Shown in pieces: positions 27,069 through 36,887 of a stretch of 52,273 nucleotides of DNA. The DNA lies in contig JAQUSS010000005.1 in NCBI GenBank assembly GCA_028710135.1, positions 1-52,273 on the forward strand, given 5' to 3'. This DNA is from Gemmiger sp. Its GTDB lineage: Bacteria; Bacillota; Clostridia; Oscillospirales; Ruminococcaceae. Numbering within the stretch: position 1 is the first letter of the stretch; each line of letters starts with the position of its first letter. The translations under genes and the position numbers were made by a program. Below the pieces are notes generated by a model, which made no database searches, was not told the origin of the DNA, and saw only the letters and a program-made list of their open reading frames with translations.

Positions 27069-29078
27069 ATGATACAGGCGGACAAAATTTTTTTTGGCGG
27101 TGATTATAGCCCCGAACAATGGGACGAAGCCACCGTAGAACGCGATATGGCCTATTTCCAAAAGGCAGGCATCAACCTGCTTACCCTGCCGGTATTCGCT
27201 TGGGAAAAGCTGGAGCCGGACGAGGGTGTGTACAATTTTGGGTGGCTGGATAAGGTGATGGACCTGTGCTGGGCACATGGCATCCAGGTTTGCCTGGCTA
27301 CGCCCACCAGCGCACAACCGGCCTGGCTTTCCACCCGCTACCCGGAGGTATTGCCGGTGGATATTGCGGGGCGCAAGCGCACCCACGGGATGCGTGTGTT
27401 TTTCTGCGTAAACAGCCTAAAATACCGTGAACGCGCCGCCGCCATGGCAGAGCAGATGGCCCTGCGCTATGCACACCACCCGGCACTGGCCATGTGGCAT
27501 GTTTGCAACGAATATGGCACCTACTGCTATTGCCCTACCTGCCAGGCACAGTTCCGCCTTTGGCTGCGCAAGCGCTATGGCACGGTGGAAAGTTTGAACC
27601 AGCACTGGCACACCGTGTTTTGGGGCAGAACCCTTACCAGCTTTGAGGAAGTGTGCCTGCCCACCGAACTGAATGACGATTACCGTTTTTCGCCCACCAT
27701 TCAACTGGATTATATGCGCTTTGTGACCGATTCCACCGCCGCCTGCCTGGATAATGAGGCGCTGGTGCTAAAAAAGCACAACCCCGAAATCCCGGTGATG
27801 ACCAATATGTCGGGCTTTATCAAAAAGCTCGATCAGTTTACCATGACCCGCCATATTGATTTGGTTGGGTGGGACAATTACCCCTGGCCCCAGGATAAAC
27901 CCTATTTTATCGCCATGAAGCACGATATTATGCGGGGGCTAAAGGGTGGCCAGCCCTTTGTGCTGACCGAACAATCCCCCAACCAGCAGAACTGGCAGCC
28001 CTATAACCGCCTTAAGCGCCCCGGCGAGGTGCGGGTGTTGAGCTACCAGGCCCTGGCCCACGGCGCGGATAGCTGCCTTTTCTTCCAGCTGCGGCAATCG
28101 CTTGCCGGGCAAGAAAAATTCCACGGTGCCGTCATCACCCATGCGGGGCACGATGATACCCGGGTCTACCGCGAAACGGCAGCCCTTGGTGCCGAGCTAC
28201 AAAAGCTGGGCAATGCCTTTTTGGGTGGGCGCACCCCCGCAAAGGTCGGCTTTATGTTCGATTGGAACAACTGGTGGGCGCTGGAGCTGGCAAGCGGGCC
28301 AAGCGTGGATAAAGACTACCTGAAAACCGTGGCCCAGTATTACCGCCCCTTCTTTGAGAAAAATATTGCGGTTGATTTTTTGCATACCGAAGCCGAGCTT
28401 TCGGGCTACAAGGTAATTGTGGCACCCATGCTGTACATGACAAAGCCCGGGGTGGCGGCCCGGCTTACCGAATTTGTAAAGCAGGGTGGCACCCTGCTTA
28501 CCACGGTATTATCCGGCGTGGCCGATGAAAACGACCGCTGCGTTTTTGGGGCCTACCCCGGCGAGCTGCGGGAGGTTTTGGGAATTTGGGTGGAAGAAAC
28601 CGATGCCCTGCGCCCGGAGGAAGCCAACGCCCTGGTGGTGGCCGATCAAGCTGCCTGGGCAAAGCAAAGCTACCCCTGCGGCTTTTTGTGCGATATCCTG
28701 CACCTACAGGGGGCCGAGAGCCTGGCAAGCTATCAAGCGGATTTTTATGCCGGAACCCCCTGCGTCACCAAAAACCGGTACGGAAAGGGCGAAGCCTACT
28801 ATGTGGGCACCCAGCCGGAACCATGCTTTTTGGATGAGCTTACCGGCCACATTGCGCAGGAAAGCGGCATAGCCCCCCTTTACGCCGCCGAGGAAGGGGT
28901 GGAGCTGACCCTGAGGGTGAACGAAAAAGCGCAGACGGTGTTTGCCATTAACCATAGCGCCACGGCCAAAACGGTGGATTTTGGCAGCGAACAGCTCAAA
29001 AACCTGCTGGATGATACCCTGCTTACCGGGCGGGTAACCCTGCAACCAAACGATGTGCTGGTGGCGGAAAGGAAATAA
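27069..29078 (+). CDS. GH42 beta-galactosidase (copy 1)
   Basis: GGDYSPEQWDEATVERDMAYFQKAGINLLTLPVFAWEKLEP; MWHVCNEYGTYCYCPTC (acid/base NE and Zn-type Cys cluster); FVLTEQSPNQQNW nucleophile region. Confidence 0.93.
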   Translation: MIQADKIFFGGDYSPEQWDEATVERDMAYFQKAGINLLTLPVFAWEKLEPDEGVYNFGWLDKVMDLCWAHGIQVCLATPTSAQPAWLSTRYPEVLPVDIAGRKRTHGMRVFFCVNSLKYRERAAAMAEQMALRYAHHPALAMWHVCNEYGTYCYCPTCQAQFRLWLRKRYGTVESLNQHWHTVFWGRTLTSFEEVCLPTELNDDYRFSPTIQLDYMRFVTDSTAACLDNEALVLKKHNPEIPVMTNMSGFIKKLDQFTMTRHIDLVGWDNYPWPQDKPYFIAMKHDIMRGLKGGQPFVLTEQSPNQQNWQPYNRLKRPGEVRVLSYQALAHGADSCLFFQLRQSLAGQEKFHGAVITHAGHDDTRVYRETAALGAELQKLGNAFLGGRTPAKVGFMFDWNNWWALELASGPSVDKDYLKTVAQYYRPFFEKNIAVDFLHTEAELSGYKVIVAPMLYMTKPGVAARLTEFVKQGGTLLTTVLSGVADENDRCVFGAYPGELREVLGIWVEETDALRPEEANALVVADQAAWAKQSYPCGFLCDILHLQGAESLASYQADFYAGTPCVTKNRYGKGEAYYVGTQPEPCFLDELTGHIAQESGIAPLYAAEEGVELTLRVNEKAQTVFAINHSATAKTVDFGSEQLKNLLDDTLLTGRVTLQPNDVLVAERK

Positions 29079-29082
29079 GAAG

Positions 29083-31122
29083 ATGCGTGTACAGACCAAC
29101 CGCTTGTTTTCAAAGCCTGCCGGGCTGCTGCACGGGGGAGATTATAACCCCGAGCAGTGGCTCGACCGCCCGGATATCCTGGAGGAGGATATCCGCCTGA
29201 TGAAGCAGGCCCATGTGAACGAGGCCACCCTGGGCGTTTTTGCCTGGAGTGTGGAGGAACCCAGCGAGGGGGTTTTCCATTTTGATTGGCTCAAAGAGAT
29301 TATGGACCGTTTGTACGAGAACGGCATTTATACCATTTTGGCAACCCCCACCGGGGCCCGCCCGGTGTGGCTGGATAAAAAGTACCCCGAGGCCATGCGG
29401 GTAAACAGCGCGGGGGAGCGCAACCTGCACGGCTTGCGCCATAACCATTGCATGAGCGCCCCGGCGTTTCGGGCGCGGGTAAAAATGATCGATACCCAGC
29501 TTGCCCAAGCGCTGGGCAACCACCCGGGGCTGCTGATGTGGCATATTTCCAACGAGCTGGGGGGCGAGTGCTACTGCCCCCTTTGCCGCGCACGGTTCCA
29601 GCAATATTTGCGGGGCCGTTTTGGGGGTGATATCAGCGCCCTCAACCATGCCTGGTGGACAACCTTTTGGAGCCACCAATTTTCGGATTTTGACGAGATT
29701 GACCCCCCCATGAAAAACGGGGAGGGGAGCATTGGCGGGCTGAACCTGGCTTGGAAAGAATTTACAAGCTGGAATATGACCGATTTTTTAAAAACAGAAA
29801 TCGATACGCTGCGCGCCGTAACGCCCCATATCCCGGTAACCACCAATTTTATGAAGCTTTATAACGGGCTGGATTACCGGGTGCTGCACCGCCCGCTGGA
29901 TGTGGTAAGCTGGGATAGCTACCCCCGCTTTGGCAACAACGAGGAACCCTTGGCGGATACCTTTGCGGAGAATGCGTTTGACCATGCGGTGATGCGCTCC
30001 TTTAAAAAAGACCGCCCCTTTTTGCTGATGGAAAGTGCGCCGGGGCTGGTGAACTGGCACCCCTACAATGCCCTAAAACGCCCCGGGATACACAGCCTTG
30101 CGGGGCTACAGGCGGTGGCGTGTGGCGCGGATAGCGTACTTTACTTCCAGTGGCGCAAAGGGCGGGGCAGCTTTGAACAGTACCACGGCGCGGTGGTGGA
30201 CCATTTGGGCACCGGCGATACCCGCGTTTTTAAAGAGGTGGAAGCCATGGGCAGCCAGCTTCAAGCGCTGGCACCGGTGGCCGGCAGCCTTTCCCACAAC
30301 CGGGTGGCGCTTTTGTTTGATTGGCCAAACCGCTGGGCCATTGCGGATATGGCGGGCTTAAGCCGGGAGAAAAAGCAGTACGAGCGCACCTGCCTGCTGC
30401 AACACCGCTCGCTGCTGCGCATGGGTGTGGATTGCGATATCCTATCCATGCAGGACGACCTTACCCCCTATAAGCTGGTGGTAGCCCCCATGCTTTACCT
30501 GCTGGAACTGGGCGCGAGCGAAAACCTTACCCGATATGTGCAGCAGGGCGGCAACCTGGTTGCCGGGTACCTGGCCGGGTATGTGAACGAGGATACCCTG
30601 TGCTGGCTGGGCGGCTTCCCCGGGGATGGGCTAAGTGATTTGTTTGGGGTAATTAGCGAGGAGATAGATACACTTTACCCCGGCAAAACCAACGCCGCCA
30701 TCTTTGAAGGGGGCACCCGCTTTGCCATCCAAGATTTTGCAGAGCTGCTTCGCCTAAAAGGCGCACAGGTTCTTGCCAAGTACGAGCAGGATTACTGCCA
30801 AAATACCCCCGCCGTTACGGTACACACCGTGGGCACCGGCAACGCCTATTATGTGGCGGCCCGGCTGGAACAAGCCGGGATGGAACACCTTTACCGCCGC
30901 TGCCTGGCCGAGGCCGGCATCCCGGTACAAAGCCTGCCGCATGGGGTTGAATTTCATTGCCGCTATACCGAGAAGGAACGCTTTGCGTTCTACCTGAACG
31001 AGAGCGAAAACCCTGCCACCATTGCCGATGTGTTTGGCACCGATATGCTAACCGGCCAGGTGCTGGATGGCACCCTGCGGCTGGCACCCTTGCAGGCGGC
31101 GGTGCTGCGCCAGGCACGATAA
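29083..31122 (+). CDS. GH42 beta-galactosidase (copy 2)
   Basis: GGDYNPEQWLDRPDILEEDIRLMKQAHVNEATLGVFAWSVEEP; MWHISNELGGECYCPLC; FLLMESAPGLVNWHPYN. Confidence 0.93.
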   Translation: MRVQTNRLFSKPAGLLHGGDYNPEQWLDRPDILEEDIRLMKQAHVNEATLGVFAWSVEEPSEGVFHFDWLKEIMDRLYENGIYTILATPTGARPVWLDKKYPEAMRVNSAGERNLHGLRHNHCMSAPAFRARVKMIDTQLAQALGNHPGLLMWHISNELGGECYCPLCRARFQQYLRGRFGGDISALNHAWWTTFWSHQFSDFDEIDPPMKNGEGSIGGLNLAWKEFTSWNMTDFLKTEIDTLRAVTPHIPVTTNFMKLYNGLDYRVLHRPLDVVSWDSYPRFGNNEEPLADTFAENAFDHAVMRSFKKDRPFLLMESAPGLVNWHPYNALKRPGIHSLAGLQAVACGADSVLYFQWRKGRGSFEQYHGAVVDHLGTGDTRVFKEVEAMGSQLQALAPVAGSLSHNRVALLFDWPNRWAIADMAGLSREKKQYERTCLLQHRSLLRMGVDCDILSMQDDLTPYKLVVAPMLYLLELGASENLTRYVQQGGNLVAGYLAGYVNEDTLCWLGGFPGDGLSDLFGVISEEIDTLYPGKTNAAIFEGGTRFAIQDFAELLRLKGAQVLAKYEQDYCQNTPAVTVHTVGTGNAYYVAARLEQAGMEHLYRRCLAEAGIPVQSLPHGVEFHCRYTEKERFAFYLNESENPATIADVFGTDMLTGQVLDGTLRLAPLQAAVLRQAR

Positions 31123-31145
31123 CGCTTGAACGAAAGGAAAGGCAA

Positions 31146-33524
31146 ATGAAGCTATGTTGGGAACGCCCGGCCCTGCACGCTGGCAGCGGCAAGGGGGCGG
31201 TATGCTGGCAAGATGCCCCGGCCTTGCAGGGGCAAACCGTTACCCTGCGCCTGCAAAGCCAAGCGGGGGAAACGGTAGCCGTTAAAAGCTGCCCCGCCGC
31301 AGCGGGCCTGGTAGAGCTTACCGTGCCCCACCCCGATTGCTGGAGCCCGGCGCAGCCCCGGCTCTACCAGGCAGCCCTATGCTGGCCCGGCGGGCAAGCC
31401 TGCTGCACGGTTGGCTTTGGCAGCTTGCAACGGGCAGGGAACCAAGTTTTGTGGAATGGCCAGCCCATCAAGCTACGCGGCATTTGCTGCAACGAAAAAC
31501 CCGGGATGCCGCTGGCGGATATCCGCCGGATGTTGCAGCTTTTTAAGGCGGCCAACGTAAATTACCTACGTGCGCTTTACCGCCCGTTCAGCCCTGCCTT
31601 TCTTGCCCTGTGCGATGCGCTTGGCTTTTTTGTGGAGGATGCCGCGCCTTTAAACGGAATTGGCGGCGAGGGGCCGGTTACCCAAAATAGCCCCGCCCAC
31701 CGCGAGGCGTGTTACCTGGCCCCCTTGCAGGAGATGGTGGAGCGTGACCGCCAGCATATCTGCATTTTGATTTGGTCGCTTGGGCAAGACTGTGTTTGGG
31801 GCAGCAATTTTAGCGCCATGTACCGCTGGCTGCGTGCGGCGGATGCCGAGCGGCTGGTTACCTTCCACCTGCCCATGACGGTGCCCCAAACCGAGCAGCC
31901 GCTGGATGTATGGCCGGTACATTACCGGGATGCCGCCCTGCCGGCAGGCGAACATTACGACCAGATGGTGATTTTTCATTCGCCGGGGGCGGGCAACGCC
32001 ATCGGGTATGCCACAGGCCGCGATGCCGGCCAAACGATGCCGGTTATCCAAGATATCTATGCCCCCGTGCCCTGCGCAAACCTTGAGGAAATCCGCCGGG
32101 ACCCGGGCATCCACGAATTTTGGGGGGAGAGCCTGAAACGCCACTGGCAGGCCATCCAAGCGGAACCCGGCTGCTTGGGCGGCGCGGTGCTGGCCGCCGT
32201 GGATGAAGTGCCGGACCCTGCCTCCGCCATTGTGGCGGAGCGGGACGGTTGGCCGTGGGGCGTTTTGCATACCGATTTTACCCCGAAGCCGGAGTACCAC
32301 CACCTGTGCATGGTGTACGGCCAGGGCGATGGGTTTACCCTGCGCCAAAATGCCGGGGTGCTGGCGCTTGAAAACAGCACCCTACACTACCGGTTTTGCC
32401 GCAAAAGCTGCCAGCTGGAAACGGCCACGGTACAGGGGCTGCCGGTGCTGTGCGGCGGCCCGTTTTTGCAGGCGACCGGGCTGCACCTGCCACCCTGGCA
32501 GGGCACCGGATGCAACGCCCTTGTGCGGGCGGATGGCAGTGCCGAGGTGCGCCTGCGGGGCGGCTATGGCGAGGGCTCCGCACTGGAATTTGTGTTGCAG
32601 CTGCAACCGGATGGCACCATCCAAACGGTATGCAAAGTGGATAGATGGAACATCCCCATGCCCTTCCATGTAAAGGCGGGGATTGGCCTGGATGCCGGTG
32701 GCTTGGCCGAAAAAGGGATTGCCTTTTTGGCGGCCCCGGGTATGCAGCGCCTAATGTGGGAGCGGGAGGGCCTGTGGAGCTGGTACCCCGAAAACCACCC
32801 CGGTGCCAATACCGGCACGGCCGATAGGGCCGAAACCGAACGCTTTTTCTCGATGAAGCACGCGTTCCGCCGGGCGCGGCTGTGGAATACCGAAAACCGG
32901 GTGCAGGTGGTGGCGGTTGCCCAAGGGGCGCAAAGCCTGCGCCTGGAGGAAAGCCCCACCCTTGTGCTGGATGACCGCAGCGATGCGGTGGTTTACCAAG
33001 GCGATTGGTATGAGGTGGACGAAAATTGCGGAAGCCGAAACGGCACCGAAACCATGTCGAACCAACCGGGGGCCACCGCCACGGTGCACTTTACCGGCAC
33101 CGGCATCACCGCCTACGGCGCGGCAGATTTGCTGAATGGCCACTACGATATCCTGCTGGATGGCAGCCCTGTGGCCACGGGGCTGCGCCAATACCCCCAA
33201 AGCCAGGAATTTGCCGTTATGAGCCGTGGATACGAAAAACGCTACCAGGTGCCCATGTACCAGGTAAATACCCTGCCCTTTGGGCCGCATAGCCTGACCA
33301 TACGGGTGGTGGGCGGCCAAACACAAAAGCCCGCCGCAGAGTATGTAACGCTCGATTATTTTGTGGTGGAATCGCCCCAGGCACCGCCTGCCTTGCGGGT
33401 GATTGTAAACCAGCAGTTCAACTACCCCCGCTTTGTGCAGGGCAACTACCACCATGAAAAGGTGGTGCTACAGCCGGGTGATCTTCTAAAAAGTAAGCTA
33501 TGGATAGGTAGGGAGCCACTATGA
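31146..33524 (+). CDS. GH2-like protein, shortened, predicted catalytically inactive paralogue
   Basis: Aligns by eye to the downstream GH2 from its central Ig-like domain onward (VLWNGQPIKLRGICCNE; ICILIWSLGQDCVWG; PVIQDIYAPVPCANLEEIRRDPG). It lacks the N-terminal jelly roll, and its catalytic positions are substituted. Confidence 0.8.
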   Translation: MKLCWERPALHAGSGKGAVCWQDAPALQGQTVTLRLQSQAGETVAVKSCPAAAGLVELTVPHPDCWSPAQPRLYQAALCWPGGQACCTVGFGSLQRAGNQVLWNGQPIKLRGICCNEKPGMPLADIRRMLQLFKAANVNYLRALYRPFSPAFLALCDALGFFVEDAAPLNGIGGEGPVTQNSPAHREACYLAPLQEMVERDRQHICILIWSLGQDCVWGSNFSAMYRWLRAADAERLVTFHLPMTVPQTEQPLDVWPVHYRDAALPAGEHYDQMVIFHSPGAGNAIGYATGRDAGQTMPVIQDIYAPVPCANLEEIRRDPGIHEFWGESLKRHWQAIQAEPGCLGGAVLAAVDEVPDPASAIVAERDGWPWGVLHTDFTPKPEYHHLCMVYGQGDGFTLRQNAGVLALENSTLHYRFCRKSCQLETATVQGLPVLCGGPFLQATGLHLPPWQGTGCNALVRADGSAEVRLRGGYGEGSALEFVLQLQPDGTIQTVCKVDRWNIPMPFHVKAGIGLDAGGLAEKGIAFLAAPGMQRLMWEREGLWSWYPENHPGANTGTADRAETERFFSMKHAFRRARLWNTENRVQVVAVAQGAQSLRLEESPTLVLDDRSDAVVYQGDWYEVDENCGSRNGTETMSNQPGATATVHFTGTGITAYGAADLLNGHYDILLDGSPVATGLRQYPQSQEFAVMSRGYEKRYQVPMYQVNTLPFGPHSLTIRVVGGQTQKPAAEYVTLDYFVVESPQAPPALRVIVNQQFNYPRFVQGNYHHEKVVLQPGDLLKSKLWIGREPL

Positions 33525-36500
33525 AATATAAAAAGCCTGCACCCCTATTCCCCAAAAAAATCCTTTGCCCGGCGCACTGTGCGGGTATCCCGCAGCCGGT
33601 GTGCTGCTTAGATGGCAGCTGGCAGGTACGCCCGGGCCTTACCCGCAAGGGGGAGGATGGCTGGCTTGCGGCCACCGTGCCGGAGGACCGCACAGCGGCG
33701 GCGGGCGGGTGCTTTGGCGGGCAGTATACCTACCGCCGTAGGCTCGATATCCCCGCCGAGGGCGCGCACCATATTTTGAAATTTGAGGGGGTAAACGGCC
33801 ACGCCGAAGTGTGGGTGGGGGAACAAAAAGTTGCCACGCACGACAATGGCTTTATCACCTGGTATGCCGATATTAGCGGTGCCGTATCCGCCGGCTGCCC
33901 GGCCATGCTGTATGTGGCCGTGGATGAAACCGTGGCGGGGATAGGCTGCTTTAACCATGGGGGCATCCTGCACAGCGTTTACCTGTATGCGTTGCCGGAG
34001 CGCTATGTTGATGGCCTATCCATCGTTACCCAGCTGCAAGATAACTACAAAAAAGCCTGCATCCACGCAAAAATTCACCTTTCCACCGGCGGCGGGGCGG
34101 GCTGTGTGGAGGTTTGCATACTGGCACCAAGCGATACCCCGGTGGCAAAAACCACCCTGCCCGTGCCCACCGCGCAGGAAGGCCGGGTGGATATCCCGCT
34201 GGCAGCGCCCCTGCTGTGGGATGCCGAACACCCCAACCTGTATACCCTGCGCCTGCGCCTGCTGGATGGCGAAACCGTGCAGGAGGAAGTTACGCAGCCC
34301 TTTGGCATCCGGGAAATTCGGCGGGTGCAAAACCGGGTATACGTCAATGGGCAGGAAATTAAGCTGCGCGGGGTTTGCCGCCATGAAACCACCCCCACCC
34401 AGGGCCGCGCCGTGCCCCGGGCGTGGATTGATGCAGATATCCGCCTGTTTAAGGAGGCAAACTGCAATTACATCCGTACCTCCCACTACCCGCCCAGCAG
34501 TTATTTTCTGGAACAGTGCGACCGTGTGGGCCTCTACGTGGAGGACGAATTGGATTTGGCCTTCATTGCCAAAACCACCCCCTATTACCAGCGCGACCCC
34601 GCCCTTACCGCCGCCTTTTATTCCGCCTTTGCGGAGGTGCTGGTGCGGGATGCCCCCCACCCCAGCGTGCTGATTTGGTCCATTGCCAACGAGGCGTTTG
34701 GCGGCTACAATTATGATGCCATCAACCGTTTGGCCCACCAGGTAGACCCTACCCGCCTTACCAAGTTCAGCTACCCTATGACCATGCAGCGCGAACATGA
34801 GCCGACCGATATTTGGAGCATCCACTATGCCAATGTGGAGGGCCAAATGGAGGAAAAGCGCGACAATTTGAGCGTTGGCCTGGAGGAAGGGTACGATTAC
34901 CCCATCCTTTACGATGAATATGTTCACCTGCCCTGCTATAACCGGGAGGAAATTCGCCGCGACCCCTATGTGCGAAGCTTTTGGGGGCGGAGCGTGGCGC
35001 AATTTTACGATAAAATATGGGCTACCCCGGGGGCCTTGGGCGGGGCAATATGGGCGGGCATTGATGAAACCGTGCTATTTTACCCGGCAAACCAAAAGCC
35101 CGCCACCCCCGCCCGCCCGGGCACAACGGATTTTGAATGGGGCCTTTTGGATTTGTGGCGGCGGAAAAAACCGGAGTTTTTTGCCACCAGAAAAGCCTAT
35201 ACCCCTGTTAAAATTCAGGCAAAAACCTATACCATCGGTGCAGATTGTGTTGCCATCCCCCTGGAAAACCGCTTTTGCCATACCAATTTGTGCGAGGTGC
35301 GGGTGGAATGGCAATACCCCGGCGTGGGCCAGGGCAGCGCCTTTGGGCCGGATATCCCGCCCGCAGGCACCGGTGTGCTGGAGCTGCCACTGCCGGTGGG
35401 CGGGCCGGGGCAACCCCTGTTGCTTCAGTTTTACGGCCCGGACGGCAATATGGTGGATGAATACCGCCTAGCAGCCCCTGCAACCGGCCCCGCGCCCACC
35501 CAGCCGGGTGAACAGGCAGGCAGGCGGTGGAAGCCGCTGGCCGTGGCAAAAAATGCAGCCGGGTTTGCGGTTACGGGCGAAGATTTTCAGTATTGCTTCG
35601 CGGCAGATACCGGGCTGCTTACCCTGGCTGAAAAGGCGGGCGAACCCGTTTTGATAGGCGGCCCCTTTTTGCATACCGAGCGCTTTTTGCTTGGGAAATG
35701 GGTTTTAAAAAGCAGCAAGGTGGAGCCCCAAGGCGAAAACGTGGTGGTAGAGCTGGTGGGCGGCTACCAGGGTAGCCTGGATGTGCATTTTACCCTGACA
35801 ATTTGCCCCGATGGCACGCTGACGACCACCTATAAAATAGAGGCGCTATACGCCCCCCTACCGCCCGAAAAAAAGCTGCGGGTAGGCGTGGATGCCGGTG
35901 GCCTTGCCGAGCTGGGGGTCGCCTACCGGGCGGCACCGGGCTTTGAATGCCTGTGGTGGCAGCGCGAAGGGCAAAATGCAACCTATAGCGAGGAGGATAT
36001 TGCCCGCACCGAGGGCACTGCCCGCCGCTATGCCACCCCCACACCGTTTGCGCAACCGCCCCACCAACCCTGGAAGGATGAAACACGCAATTACCTGCTC
36101 AATGGCCGGTACGATGTGGATTACAAGGGCACGGCAGATTTTAGGGCCCTTAAAGAAAATATCCGGGTGGCGCGGCTGTATGCACCAAAGCGCAGGGCGG
36201 CGCTGGCCGCCCTGGCAAACGGCGATGCCCACCTGCGCCTACTGGTGGAGGAACCGCCCGCGCTGGTAATTACCCCACGGGATGCCGCCGTTACCAAAAA
36301 CGGCAGCTGGTACTGCGAGGCAGACCCCGGCAACCATACGGGTGAGGAATGGCTTTGCTGCGAGGCAGGCGGCTGGATGGAATGCACCTTTGCCGGTACC
36401 GGAGTTGTTTGGTATGGGCCGGTGGATACCATTTACGGCATTGCGCGGGTTTACCTGGACGATGTGCTGGTGGACCCGGGCTTAGACCAAAAGATTAATG

Positions 36501-36874
36501 GGGTCGATTTCCCGGGCTCGGCGGCGGGGTACGATAAAAAGTACAAATACCCGGTATTTTCGGTGCAAAACCTTGCGCCGGGCACACACCGCCTGCGGGT
36601 GGAGGTGACGGGCCAAGGGGTGAAGGATGCCAACAACACCTACCTGGCTGTGGATTATTTCCGGGTTTTGGATGGCACCGCCCCCGAGCCGCTGCGCGTG
36701 CTGCTGCTCAACGATTTTAACTACCCGCAAATCTCCTGGGGGAACTTTAAAAAACCGGGAATCTACATTTACCCGGGCTACCAAAACCAGGTGACCCTGC
36801 GCTTGGAGCACCGGCCCGATGGCCAAATGGCGGATAACACAGACGAAACGGTTGCGTTGCAAAAGCAACCCTAA
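33521..36874 (+). CDS. GH2 family glycoside hydrolase with C-terminal extension
   Basis: VYVNGQEIKLRGVCRHE; PSVLIWSIANEAFGGYN (acid/base); YPILYDEYVHLPC (nucleophile candidate); ATGA overlap with the upstream gene. Confidence 0.88.
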   Translation: MKYKKPAPLFPKKILCPAHCAGIPQPVCCLDGSWQVRPGLTRKGEDGWLAATVPEDRTAAAGGCFGGQYTYRRRLDIPAEGAHHILKFEGVNGHAEVWVGEQKVATHDNGFITWYADISGAVSAGCPAMLYVAVDETVAGIGCFNHGGILHSVYLYALPERYVDGLSIVTQLQDNYKKACIHAKIHLSTGGGAGCVEVCILAPSDTPVAKTTLPVPTAQEGRVDIPLAAPLLWDAEHPNLYTLRLRLLDGETVQEEVTQPFGIREIRRVQNRVYVNGQEIKLRGVCRHETTPTQGRAVPRAWIDADIRLFKEANCNYIRTSHYPPSSYFLEQCDRVGLYVEDELDLAFIAKTTPYYQRDPALTAAFYSAFAEVLVRDAPHPSVLIWSIANEAFGGYNYDAINRLAHQVDPTRLTKFSYPMTMQREHEPTDIWSIHYANVEGQMEEKRDNLSVGLEEGYDYPILYDEYVHLPCYNREEIRRDPYVRSFWGRSVAQFYDKIWATPGALGGAIWAGIDETVLFYPANQKPATPARPGTTDFEWGLLDLWRRKKPEFFATRKAYTPVKIQAKTYTIGADCVAIPLENRFCHTNLCEVRVEWQYPGVGQGSAFGPDIPPAGTGVLELPLPVGGPGQPLLLQFYGPDGNMVDEYRLAAPATGPAPTQPGEQAGRRWKPLAVAKNAAGFAVTGEDFQYCFAADTGLLTLAEKAGEPVLIGGPFLHTERFLLGKWVLKSSKVEPQGENVVVELVGGYQGSLDVHFTLTICPDGTLTTTYKIEALYAPLPPEKKLRVGVDAGGLAELGVAYRAAPGFECLWWQREGQNATYSEEDIARTEGTARRYATPTPFAQPPHQPWKDETRNYLLNGRYDVDYKGTADFRALKENIRVARLYAPKRRAALAALANGDAHLRLLVEEPPALVITPRDAAVTKNGSWYCEADPGNHTGEEWLCCEAGGWMECTFAGTGVVWYGPVDTIYGIARVYLDDVLVDPGLDQKINGVDFPGSAAGYDKKYKYPVFSVQNLAPGTHRLRVEVTGQGVKDANNTYLAVDYFRVLDGTAPEPLRVLLLNDFNYPQISWGNFKKPGIYIYPGYQNQVTLRLEHRPDGQMADNTDETVALQKQP

Positions 36875-36887
36875 AGAGGAAAAACGT

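Noticed and set aside
27069-31122. Possibility that one of the two GH42 copies is a dead enzyme, as for the GH2 pair
   Set aside because: Both retain the NE acid/base (VCNEYG; ISNELG), a nucleophile-region Glu (LTEQSP; LMESAP) and the CYCP.C cluster.
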